NCBI GenBank assembly: GCA_903867275.1
Contig: CAIPQY010000189.1
Coordinates: forward strand, 1-10,444
Length of the DNA: 10,444 nucleotides
Direction: 5' to 3'
Source of the DNA: an uncultured bacterium
GTDB taxonomy: Bacteria; Planctomycetota; Phycisphaerae; Phycisphaerales; SM1A02
The translations under genes and the position numbers were made by a program. Under the pieces are notes generated by a model. It was not told where the DNA came from, ran no database searches, and saw only the letters and a program-made list of their open reading frames with translations. This document shows positions 1 to 7,192 of the stretch, in pieces; within the stretch, counting starts at the first letter, position 1, and each line of letters opens with the position of its first letter.

Positions 1-1
1 A

Positions 2-595
2 TGGAACGAACTGAACGAGGCCACCTCGCCGCAGGCGCTGGCAGAGGTCGCGGAGAAGCACGCGCAGGTCGACGCGATCGCCGTCATCGCCAACCTCGAC
101 GCCGCCGACCGCTACATGGAATCCGTCCGCAGCGGCAAGCGCTTCGACCGTGAATCCACCGCCGCCGACGCCGCCGTGACGCCCGAGCTGCGCACGCAGT
201 ATCTGGACGAGGCCGATCGCCTGTACGCCAAGGCCGCCGCCGGCATCGACGGCAAGCCCGCACCCGAGTCGCTGCTGCTCGCCAGCGCCTGCTTCGGTCG
301 CGCCGCCGTGGCCGAGAGCAAGGGCGACATGGCCACCGCCGAAACCTGGCTGAAGGCCGCGCAGGCCGCCACCAAGGACGTGTATCCGCCGCTGGCCAAG
401 ACCGCAGACGAGCGCCTTGCTTCGATCGCCTCGCTGTCGAACCGTCCGCCCATGCCGTCGCGCCCGAAGGCCACGATTCCCATGGGCAACCTGCCCGGCG
501 ATCCCACCATGGCGCCCACCGGCGACGTGACGGCAAGCGAACTGAACGCGCTCACCGGCGGCGCTCCCGCCGAACCGGCGCCGCAGCCGAAGTGA
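2..595 (+). CDS. TPR-like helical protein, C-terminal part (5' end outside window)
   Basis: The reading frame is open from the left edge to a TGA at 593-595, giving 197 residues with no start visible, so the N-terminus is missing. The visible part is Ala/Glu/Lys-rich and helical. Around residues 100-145 it has a pattern like a tetratricopeptide hairpin pair (LLLASACFGRAAVAESKGD followed by a second amphipathic helix), which suggests a protein-protein interaction scaffold. The last 50 or so residues are Pro/Ala/Gly/Met-rich and look disordered. No enzymatic motif, signal peptide or membrane segment is in the visible part, although an N-terminal anchor outside the window is possible. The stop overlaps the GTG start of the pseudouridine synthase by 4 bases (GTGA), so the two are probably co-translated. 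I do not recognise the specific family. A YfgM/TPR-type periplasmic chaperone-like protein is one possibility, but this is only inference. Confidence 0.7.
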   Translation, partial: WNELNEATSPQALAEVAEKHAQVDAIAVIANLDAADRYMESVRSGKRFDRESTAADAAVTPELRTQYLDEADRLYAKAAAGIDGKPAPESLLLASACFGRAAVAESKGDMATAETWLKAAQAATKDVYPPLAKTADERLASIASLSNRPPMPSRPKATIPMGNLPGDPTMAPTGDVTASELNALTGGAPAEPAPQPK

Positions 596-1692
596 CCGAG
601 GCCGAACACGACCCGCTGCAACCCGCGACGGAAGGCGTCGAGGGCGACGACGAGACGCCGCTCACCCTCGAGTTCACGCTGCAGCACGATCTGGACAAGC
701 GGCTCGACCGCTACCTGGTCGATCGCGTACCCACGCTCAGTCGCACGCAGATCCAGAAGCTGATCGACGAGAAGGCCGTGAGCGTGAATGGCCGCGTGCC
801 CAAGGCCAGCACCAAGCTTCACAAGGGCGACCACATCGTGGCCGTGCTGCCGCCGCCGCCAAGCGAGCACACCCCCGCCGACGAGATCCCGCTGCACGTG
901 CTGTTCGAGGACAACGACCTGATCGTGCTCAACAAGCAGGCCGGACTCATCGTGCATCCGGCGCGCAGCCACAAGCGCGGCACGCTGGTGAACGCGCTGG
1001 TGTGGCACTTCCGCCATGTGACCAGCGGAACGCTCAGTGGCGTGGGCAAGGAGTTCGCGCGACCGGGCGTGGTGCATCGCCTGGACAAGTGGACCAGCGG
1101 CGTGATGGTGGCCGCCAAGGGCGACACCGCACACTGGCGACTGGCCAAGCAGTTCGAACGACGCACCACCGGCAAGCGCTACCTCGCGGTGGTGCACGGC
1201 AAGCCCGAGCCCGACACCGACCGCATCGACATGCCGCTTGGCAAGCACCCCACCATCCGCGAGATGTACGCGGTGCGCTGGGACGACACCGGCAAGTCCA
1301 GCCAGACCATCTTCCGCGTGCGCGAGCGCTACGAGGGCTTCGCGCTGGTGGAACTGGAACTGCTCACGGGCCGCACCCACCAGATCCGCGTGCACATGAG
1401 CCATCTCGGCTGGCCGCTCGCCGGCGACGACCTGTACTGCGGCAAGCATCTTTCCGCGGGCGATCTGGGCCTTCCGGGCGAGGCGGATCGCGTGGTGATC
1501 GACCGGCAGGCGCTGCACGCCTCGCTGCTTTCGTTCGAGCATCCGATGGATCCGCGGCCGCTCACCTTCACCGCCCCGCTGCCCGACGACCTGCGCGAAC
1601 TCATCGGCGCCCTGCGCGCACGCGGCTATCAGGCCGTGGATGCGCCCGGCAGCACGCTCGACCTTGCCGCGCTCGGCATTCCGCGCAGCTGA
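592..1692 (+). CDS. RluA/RluD-family 23S rRNA pseudouridine synthase with S4 domain
   Basis: This 366-residue enzyme isomerises specific uridines to pseudouridine in rRNA; the RluC/RluD branch acts on 23S rRNA. An acidic N-terminal stretch (about 1-33) precedes an S4 RNA-binding domain (about 36-88, RLDRYL...SRTQIQKLI...VNG). The catalytic domain follows (about 100-345). The catalytic motif is HRLDKWTSG, with the nucleophilic Asp at about residue 165. The other conserved blocks are KRYLAVVHG (about 195-203) and LLTGRTHQIRVHM (about 258-269). The residue after HRLDK is Trp, where Asp, Glu or another small polar residue is more usual. The GTG start is chosen because it overlaps the upstream stop by 4 bases (GTGA) and no other start lies before the S4 domain. 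No Shine-Dalgarno is visible, which fits translational coupling. The exact target uridines cannot be told from sequence, so no gene symbol is given. Confidence 0.93.
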   Translation: MTEAEHDPLQPATEGVEGDDETPLTLEFTLQHDLDKRLDRYLVDRVPTLSRTQIQKLIDEKAVSVNGRVPKASTKLHKGDHIVAVLPPPPSEHTPADEIPLHVLFEDNDLIVLNKQAGLIVHPARSHKRGTLVNALVWHFRHVTSGTLSGVGKEFARPGVVHRLDKWTSGVMVAAKGDTAHWRLAKQFERRTTGKRYLAVVHGKPEPDTDRIDMPLGKHPTIREMYAVRWDDTGKSSQTIFRVRERYEGFALVELELLTGRTHQIRVHMSHLGWPLAGDDLYCGKHLSAGDLGLPGEADRVVIDRQALHASLLSFEHPMDPRPLTFTAPLPDDLRELIGALRARGYQAVDAPGSTLDLAALGIPRS

Positions 1693-1699
1693 TCACGCG

Positions 1700-2314
<615 letters not shown>

Positions 2315-2634
2315 GGAATGGGCATTCTGCACGGTTTTCCCAAGGCTGTTGAACCGCCCACCGGGTTCCGTTACCATCTGCTCCCCTCGGGCCGTCGGTG
2401 ACGCCCTTCCAGCTGGAAGGTCGGCTCCGCACGGGGCATGGCGTCGCGGCTGACGCATGCTCCGGCCTCGAATCACAGCCGCGGCCCAGGGATGGTCCCT
2501 GACCGCGACAACCGGCTTGCTCCGTGCACGCCGCCGTTCCGCAGGTCTCGACGAACCCCCTGGAGTCGCCCCCCGCAACGCACACAACCCCGCGAATCCC
2601 GCTCCGCGCAGGCTCCGAATCCACGCACTCACAT
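2315..2634. other. Divergent non-coding spacer between aat and tRNA-Gln
   Basis: These 320 bases separate aat (minus) from tRNA-Gln and glmU (plus), so promoters for both directions should lie here. Both strands have open frames, but their composition is Arg/Pro/Ser/His-rich and matches no family I recognise. The part up to 2377 could be an aat N-terminal extension. Visible structure is a perfect 16-base palindrome at 2405-2420 and a 6-bp hairpin with a 3-base loop at 2487-2501 (CAGGGA / TCCCTG). I found no convincing -35/-10 pair on either strand and no SRP, 6S or tmRNA signature. Confidence 0.6.
2405..2420. repeat. Perfect 16-base palindrome
   Basis: CCTTCCAGCTGGAAGG is identical to its own reverse complement. 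It lies in the aat/tRNA-Gln spacer, about 28 bases upstream of the alternative aat start and 215 bases before the tRNA. No T-run follows on either strand, so a terminator is unlikely. It could be a dimeric regulator's operator or chance; no second copy was seen in the window. Confidence 0.5.
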
Positions 2635-2705
2635 TGGCCCGTGGTGTAACGGTAGCACAGGTGGTTTTGGTCCATCTAGTCCTTGTTCGAATCAAGGCGG
2701 GCCAG
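2635..2705 (+). tRNA. tRNA-Gln (anticodon UUG)
   Basis: A full cloverleaf can be drawn. The acceptor stem TGGCCCG/CGGGCCA (2635-2641 with 2698-2704) is followed by discriminator G2705. The D stem GTGT/GCAC has one G-U pair and loop AACGGTA. The anticodon stem GGTGG/CCATC has one G-U pair and a 7-base loop with TTG at 2667-2669. The variable loop is TAGT, and the T arm is CCTTG/CAAGG with loop TTCGAAT. The anticodon UUG reads CAA (and CAG by wobble), hence glutamine, and the U1-A72 pair also fits bacterial tRNA-Gln. The 3' CCA is not encoded (TTT follows), so a CCA-adding enzyme is needed. glmU starts 47 bases downstream with no terminator between, so a shared transcript is possible. Confidence 0.96.
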
Positions 2706-2734
2706 TTTCACGGAACCTGACGCGGTTCATCGCG

Positions 2735-2752
2735 GGGGCGACCCAACGCCCC
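2735..2752 (+). promoter_or_regulatory. GC hairpin abutting the glmU start codon
   Basis: GGGGCG (2735-2740) pairs with CGCCCC (2747-2752) around the loop ACCCAA, ending on the base before the ATG at 2753. No purine-rich Shine-Dalgarno is available at normal spacing, since the only G-run lies within the stem. If formed in the mRNA it would occupy the ribosome-binding region. The role is inferred. Confidence 0.35.
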
Positions 2753-3546
2753 ATGACACACGACGCCACACAACCCACGCTTTCCTCCATCGTGCTCGCC
2801 GCGGGCAAGGGCACGCGCATGAAGAGTGACCTGCCCAAGGTGATGCACCCCGCCGCGGGTCAACCCATGGTGAAGTGGGTGGTGAAGGCGTCGCGCGATG
2901 CCGGCGCGAAGGATGTGGTGCTGGTGGTCGGCCACATGGCCGAACTCGTGAGCGAGGCGTTCCGCAGCGACACCCCCGCCTGCCACTTCGTCACGCAGAA
3001 CCCGCAGCTTGGCACTGGCCACGCGGTGGATCAGGCGCGACCGCTGTTCGCCGCCGGCAAGCTTGGCGAACACTGCTTCGTGCTGTGCGGCGACGGCCCG
3101 CTGATCCGGCCCGAAACCCTGCGAAAGCTGCTGGATCGTCACCTCACCGCGGGCGCTTCCGCCAGCCTGGCCACCAGCGTGGTCGCCGATGCCACCGGCT
3201 ATGGTCGCATCGAGCGCGACGCGCAGGGCCGCTTCCGCCGCATCGTGGAGCAGAAGGACGCCACCGAGGCGCAGCGCGCCATCCGCGAGATCAACCCCAG
3301 CTACTACCTCTTCCGCACGCGCGACCTGTTCGATGCGCTCACCCGCGTCACCAACCAGAACGCCAGCGGCGAGTACTACATCACCGACGTGTTCGAACTG
3401 CTGCTGAAGGATGGCAAGCGCGTGGAAGTGGTCGACGCGGTGCCGCCCGAGGATGTGCTCAGCGTGAACACGCCCGAGCAGCTCGCCGAAGTGGACGCGA
3501 TCCTGCGCCGCCGTCTCGACACCGCCCACACCGCACGGAGCCACGC

Positions 3547-3550
<4 letters not shown>
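2753..3550 (+). CDS. glmU: GlmU-type N-acetylglucosamine-1-phosphate uridyltransferase (single domain)
   Basis: The 265 residues form a nucleotidyltransferase of the GlmU N-terminal type, which makes UDP-GlcNAc from GlcNAc-1-P and UTP for peptidoglycan, LPS and other glycans. Motifs are LAAGKGTRMKSDLPKVMH (15-32), QLGTGHA (85-91), LCGDGPLI with metal-binding Asp (111-118, D114), GYGRI (149-153), IVEQKDA (164-170), EINPSYYLF (179-187) and NASGEYYITDV (203-213). The protein ends right after this domain. The left-handed beta-helix acetyltransferase half of standard GlmU (about 450 residues in all) is absent, and the next gene overlaps it, so this is a natural single-domain form and not a window truncation. 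The acetylation step must be done elsewhere. A related sugar-1-P specificity is possible. The ATG at 2753 is the only sensible start, since the frame upstream runs through the tRNA. It overlaps prs by 4 bases (ATGA). Confidence 0.88.
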
Positions 3551-4530
<980 letters not shown>

Positions 4531-4560
4531 CGCATCGATTTCACGCACCCGTTTCTCAAA

Positions 4561-4568
4561 AGAAGGAG
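4561..4568 (+). promoter_or_regulatory. Shine-Dalgarno of rplY
   Basis: AGAAGGAG, with core AAGGAG ending 9 bases before the ATG at 4578. It fixes the rplY start. Confidence 0.85.
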
Positions 4569-4577
4569 AACACTCAC

Positions 4578-5273
4578 ATGGCAACTGAAATCCCGACACT
4601 GAAGGCCACCAACCGCGAGCAACTGGGCTCGCGCTACGCGAAGCGCCTGCGAACCGCCGGCAAGCTGCCCGCCGTGCTGTACGGCCACGGCACCGCCCCC
4701 ATGAGCCTCACGCTCGACGCGAAGGAGACGATCCACTCGCTGAAGCACGGTGCACACGTGGTGAAGCTGGCCATCGAAGGTGGCGCCACCGAGAACTGCC
4801 TGGTGAAGGACCTGCAGTTCGGCTGGATGGGCGACGACGTCATCCATCTCGATCTGGCCCGCGTCGATCTGGACGAAGTGGTGACCGTGAAGGTGCGCCT
4901 GCAGTTCATCGGCCAGCCCGAGAGCGCCAAGAAGCCCGGCGCCGTGCTCACGCACGACGTGACCGAGCTCGAGATCAAGTGCAAGGTGCGCGACATCCCC
5001 GGCGACATCCGCGTGGATCTGGCCGGCGTGAAGACCGACGTGTACACCGTGAGCGAGTTCAAGCTGCCGGCCGGCCTCACCGCCGTCACCGATCCGCACG
5101 CCGCGCTCAGCCGCGTGGTCATCGTGGCCGAGGAAGCCGAAGGCGAAGCAGCCGCGCCGGGCGCAGCCGCCGAACCCGAAGTGCTCACGGCCAAGAAGGA
5201 CAAGGAAGGCGAAGGCGCCGCCGCTCCTGGCGCCAAGGCCGCTGCACCCGCCAAGGAGGCCAAGAAGGGCTGA
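4578..5273 (+). CDS. rplY: 50S ribosomal protein bL25, CTC/TL5 two-domain form
   Basis: bL25 binds 5S rRNA in the large subunit. The 231 residues divide into an N-terminal 5S-binding domain (about 1-95, with GSRYAKRLRTAGKLPAVLYG at 17-36), a C-terminal TL5/CTC beta domain (about 100-185), and a tail (about 186-231) rich in Ala, Glu, Lys, Gly and Pro that has no fold signature. Standard CTC proteins run about 185-220 residues, so the tail is a modest extension. The start is set by an AAGGAG 9 bases upstream. It follows prs after 47 bases and precedes pth by 33, consistent with one transcript; the pairing with pth is conserved in many bacteria. A 6-bp hairpin (GATCGG-ATT-CCGATC, 5272-5286) overlaps the stop codon but has no T-run. 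Confidence 0.95.
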   Translation: MATEIPTLKATNREQLGSRYAKRLRTAGKLPAVLYGHGTAPMSLTLDAKETIHSLKHGAHVVKLAIEGGATENCLVKDLQFGWMGDDVIHLDLARVDLDEVVTVKVRLQFIGQPESAKKPGAVLTHDVTELEIKCKVRDIPGDIRVDLAGVKTDVYTVSEFKLPAGLTAVTDPHAALSRVVIVAEEAEGEAAAPGAAAEPEVLTAKKDKEGEGAAAPGAKAAAPAKEAKKG

Positions 5274-5306
5274 TCGGATTCCGATCACCCTTCCCGGAAC
5301 GCAACC

Positions 5307-5906
5307 ATGCGACTCGTCGTTGGACTGGGCAATCCAGGCATCGAGCACCAGGGCACGCGCCACAACGCGGGCTTCGAGGTGCTGGATCGCCTTGCACGCC
5401 GCTACGGAGATCCTCCGGGCGGCGTGGCCAAGAGCCGCTTTGCGGCGCTCCTGGTCGAGGGCCGCATCGGCGACGAGCGCGTGCTGCTGCTGAAGCCGAC
5501 CACCTTCATGAACCTCTCGGGCTCGAGCGTGCTGGAGGCGATCCGCTTCCACAAGCTGGATGCCGCGAAGGACCTGCTGGTGGTCACCGACGACTTCGCC
5601 CTGCCCTGCGGCGCCATGCGCCTGCGGGCGCAGGGCGGAGACGGCGGTCACAACGGGCTCGCCGACATCACCCGCAGGCTGGGCAGCGATCGCTGGCCAC
5701 GCCTGCGCGTGGGCATCGACGCGCCCGGGCGCATCAGCACCGAGAGCTACGTGCTTGGCGTGTTCACGCCGGAGCAGCGGAAGCAGCTCGATCCGGGACT
5801 GGACGAGGCCGCGGAGGCCGTCGCCTGCTGGGCCACCGAGGGCCTGGAGGCGGCGATGAACCGTTTCAATCGCCGGGGCGTTGGCGCCCCGGCCAAGGAG
5901 GCGTGA
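5307..5906 (+). CDS. pth: Peptidyl-tRNA hydrolase
   Basis: Pth cleaves the ester bond of peptidyl-tRNAs dropped from ribosomes, recycling tRNA. The 199 residues match the family's usual length. Visible motifs are VVGLGNPG (4-11), TRHNAGF with catalytic His19, KPTTFMNLSG with Asn69 (63-72), VVTDDFALP with the active-site Asp at 95-96, GGDGGHNGL with Asn116 (110-118) and YVLGVFTPEQ (148-157). All key residues are present. The usual GGS before GGHNGL reads GGD. The only upstream purine run is a weak CGGAA. The gene follows rplY closely and probably depends on the same transcript. Complementary 7-base arms (5897-5903 and 5925-5931) bracket its stop codon. Confidence 0.97.
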   Translation: MRLVVGLGNPGIEHQGTRHNAGFEVLDRLARRYGDPPGGVAKSRFAALLVEGRIGDERVLLLKPTTFMNLSGSSVLEAIRFHKLDAAKDLLVVTDDFALPCGAMRLRAQGGDGGHNGLADITRRLGSDRWPRLRVGIDAPGRISTESYVLGVFTPEQRKQLDPGLDEAAEAVACWATEGLEAAMNRFNRRGVGAPAKEA

Positions 5907-5970
5907 GCGATTCGCACGGGCGAGCGCCTCCACGCAGGACACACACGACACTTCCAATCAACACTCTTTC

Positions 5971-5977
5971 GAAAGGA
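5971..5977 (+). promoter_or_regulatory. Shine-Dalgarno of rpsF
   Basis: GAAAGGA ends 7 bases before the ATG at 5985 and supports that start over internal alternatives such as the ATG at Met16. Confidence 0.8.
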
Positions 5978-5984
5978 CACTGAC

Positions 5985-6398
5985 ATGGACGCAACGATCA
6001 CCGCAGAACGCACCCGCCCCTACGAGGGCATGTTCCTCTTCCCGCAGTCGGCCACGGCCGATCTGCAGGGCGCCTTGGACCACGTGAAGGAGATCCTGGG
6101 CCGCAGCGGCGCCGAGATCCTCTCCATCGCCAAGTGGGACGAGCGTCGTCTGGCGTACGACATCAAGGGCAACAAGCGCGGCGTGTACGTGCTGGCCTTC
6201 TTCCGCGTGCTCAGCACCAAGCTGGCCGGCATCGAGCGCGACTGCAACCTCAGCGAGAAGCTGCTTCGCAGCATGGTGACCCGCGCGGATCACCTGACCG
6301 AGGAGCAGCTGCACAACGCCGAGGCCATGCAGCGCACGGCCGACGAGGCTCGCCTGCGCGGTGCACCGGGCGAGGAGCCCGAGCCCGAGGTCGTCTGA
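5985..6398 (+). CDS. rpsF: 30S ribosomal protein bS6
   Basis: bS6 binds the 16S rRNA central domain together with bS18 on the small-subunit platform. The 137 residues include the ferredoxin-like core (about 11-103): RPYEGMFLFP as first strand, KWDERRLAYDIKGNKRGVYVLAFF as the RNA- and bS18-facing strands, and LSEKLLRSMVTR near the end. About 34 residues follow, ending in an acidic EEPEPEVV tail, somewhat longer than a minimal bS6. The start is backed by GAAAGGA 7 bases upstream. It follows pth after 78 bases. Downstream is a bulged hairpin and then a strong terminator, so transcription of the rplY-pth-rpsF stretch probably ends here. The bS18 gene is not next to it. Confidence 0.96.
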   Translation: MDATITAERTRPYEGMFLFPQSATADLQGALDHVKEILGRSGAEILSIAKWDERRLAYDIKGNKRGVYVLAFFRVLSTKLAGIERDCNLSEKLLRSMVTRADHLTEEQLHNAEAMQRTADEARLRGAPGEEPEPEVV

Positions 6399-6402
6399 GA
6401 CC

Positions 6403-6425
6403 GTGGATTCCGACAGGTAATCCAC
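6403..6425 (+). promoter_or_regulatory. Bulged hairpin between rpsF stop and terminator
   Basis: GTGGATT (6403-6409) pairs with AATCCAC (6419-6425). Within it, CC (6410-6411) can pair with GG (6416-6417) over a GACA loop, leaving T6418 bulged. It begins 4 bases after the rpsF stop and ends 1 base before the terminator stem. It may stabilise the transcript end or bind a protein; function unknown. Confidence 0.4.
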
Positions 6426-6426
6426 A

Positions 6427-6461
6427 CGCGGCCCCGTTTCGGCGGGGCCGCGTTCTTTTTT
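6427..6461 (+). terminator. Intrinsic terminator after rpsF
   Basis: A perfect 10-bp stem, CGCGGCCCCG (6427-6436) with CGGGGCCGCG (6443-6452), has a 6-base loop TTTCGG. TTCTTTTTT follows directly. This is a textbook rho-independent terminator for the plus strand. Confidence 0.93.
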
Positions 6462-6515
6462 GCGCCTTTTCGCAGGACTTTTCTCCAATGTCCCAAGTGT
6501 GTCCTCGCGCCGCTT

Positions 6516-6521
6516 TATGAT
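6516..6521 (+). promoter_or_regulatory. Putative -10 element of an ssb promoter
   Basis: TATGAT matches the sigma70 -10 consensus at 5 of 6 positions. It lies in the AT-richest part of the spacer, after the rpsF terminator and 30 bases before the ssb start. No good -35 is seen 16-18 bases upstream (CCAAGT-like only), so the call rests on the -10 and the context. Confidence 0.45.
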
Positions 6522-6536
6522 GCATGCACGCAACAT

Positions 6537-6542
6537 GGAGGT
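6537..6542 (+). promoter_or_regulatory. Shine-Dalgarno of ssb
   Basis: GGAGGT ends 9 bases before the ATG at 6552. It is among the best ribosome-binding sites in the window. Confidence 0.85.
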
Positions 6543-6551
6543 GCGAACACA

Positions 6552-6986
6552 ATGGCTAGTTTCAACAAAGTGATGCTGATGGGAAATCTCACGCGCGACG
6601 TGGAGTTGCGCCAGACGCCGAACGGCAACCAGTCGGTCGCCAACTTCGGCATCGCCTGCAACCGCAAGTTCAAGACGCAGTCGGGCGAGGAGCGCGAGGA
6701 AGTGACCTTCGTCGACTGTGAGGCCTGGGGCCGCACGGGCGAGGTCATGAAGGAGTACCTCTCCAAGGGTCGGCCGGTCTTCATCGAGGGCCGTCTCAAG
6801 CTCGACAGCTGGGAGGACAAGGAAGGCAAGAAGCAGTCCAAGCTGCGCGTGGTGGTCGAGAACTTCCAGTTCATCGACTCCAAGAGCGGCGGCGGCAGTG
6901 GCGGCGGTGAGCGCACGGGCGGTCGCACCCAGCAGGCCAGCCACCAGGCTCACACCGAGGTGGCCGAGGCGGACATCCCCTTCTGA
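6552..6986 (+). CDS. ssb: Single-stranded DNA-binding protein
   Basis: SSB coats single-stranded DNA in replication, repair and recombination as a tetramer and recruits partners through its C-terminal tip. The 144 residues have an OB fold (about 1-109), with FNKVMLMGNLTRDVELRQTP at the start, VTFVDCEAWGRTGEVMKEYLSKG in the middle and VFIEGRLKLDSWEDKEGKKQSKLRVVVENFQFID at the end. A short Gly/Ser/Gln linker (about 112-135) leads to the canonical acidic tip EADIPF. It is at the short end of the family (E. coli 178). It sits between rpsF and rplI as in many bacteria, but a terminator upstream and hairpins downstream suggest its own short transcript. The start is fixed by GGAGGT. Confidence 0.97.
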   Translation: MASFNKVMLMGNLTRDVELRQTPNGNQSVANFGIACNRKFKTQSGEEREEVTFVDCEAWGRTGEVMKEYLSKGRPVFIEGRLKLDSWEDKEGKKQSKLRVVVENFQFIDSKSGGGSGGGERTGGRTQQASHQAHTEVAEADIPF

Positions 6987-6997
6987 ACCATCCTGAC

Positions 6998-7024
6998 GGG
7001 TGGCAGCCGCCTCGGTTGCCGCCC
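6998..7024 (+). promoter_or_regulatory. 12-bp hairpin downstream of ssb
   Basis: GGGTGGCAGCCG (6998-7009) pairs with CGGTTGCCGCCC (7013-7024) around the loop CCT, with two G-T wobbles. It begins 11 bases after the ssb stop, and no T-run follows. It forms a tandem pair with the hairpin at 7042-7075 and may act in transcript end formation or stability. Confidence 0.5.
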
Positions 7025-7041
7025 ATCACGGCACAAAACAA

Positions 7042-7084
7042 CCGCCTCAAGGCTCTTCCAAGGGCCTTGAGGCGGCTTCACTTT
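7042..7084 (+). terminator. Terminator-like hairpin after ssb
   Basis: CCGCCTCAAGGC (7042-7053) and GCCTTGAGGCGG (7064-7075) form a perfect 12-bp stem with a 10-base loop. The following CTTCACTTT is only moderately T-rich, so termination may be partial. The upstream ACAAAACAA gives the minus strand a T-rich side too. The 3' arm also holds the -35 of the rplI promoter. Confidence 0.65.
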
Positions 7085-7095
7085 CCGTGCATAAT
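7067..7095 (+). promoter_or_regulatory. Sigma70-like promoter for rplI
   Basis: TTGAGG (7067-7072) and CATAAT (7090-7095) are separated by exactly 17 bases. They match the consensus at 4 of 6 and 5 of 6 positions. The start point would be near 7102, giving a leader of about 90 bases before the rplI ATG. The -35 lies in the 3' arm of the upstream hairpin. Confidence 0.65.
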
Positions 7096-7166
7096 GCTCG
7101 GCTCGTCGCCGCGAGGCTGCCCGCGTGGGTGGCCCCGAACCGTTGGGCGCAGGCGACCGCCCTCAC

Positions 7167-7185
7167 TCCCCTCGATGGGGAAGGA
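7167..7185 (+). promoter_or_regulatory. rplI Shine-Dalgarno, partly within a small hairpin
   Basis: The purine run GGGGAAGGA (7177-7185) ends 7 bases before the ATG at 7193. Its first part (GGGGA, 7177-7181) can pair with TCCCC (7167-7171) around the loop TCGAT. This leaves AAGGA partly free. It decides the start at 7193 over the in-frame ATG at 7175, which lies inside the hairpin. Confidence 0.5.
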
Positions 7186-7192
7186 CAGCACC

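Noticed and set aside
1..153. ATG at the first base opening a frame of about 50 codons
   Set aside because: It ends at a TGA at 151-153, is Arg-rich, and lies in another frame across the TPR-like gene, whose own frame is open through the left edge.
112..1542. Long minus-strand open frame (476 codons) opposite the pseudouridine synthase
   Set aside because: It is antisense to a clear S4/RluA gene. Its Val/Ala/His/Leu-rich composition is typical of the complement of GC-rich coding DNA, and it has no family motif.
2401..2450. Possible SRP RNA, because CTGGAAGG resembles part of the conserved SRP loop
   Set aside because: The diagnostic GGAAGGNAGCAGCC-type core and the flanking symmetric stem are absent; the match is part of the palindrome.
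2438..2752. Extension of the glmU frame upstream to an ATG at 2438
   Set aside because: The extension runs straight through the tRNA-Gln cloverleaf and has an Arg/Pro/Ser-rich composition unlike the genes here.
7016..7192. Extension of the rplI frame upstream to an ATG at 7016
   Set aside because: It would translate through the terminator-like hairpin and promoter. The bL9 family begins at MAARKVELLL, and a good Shine-Dalgarno precedes 7193.
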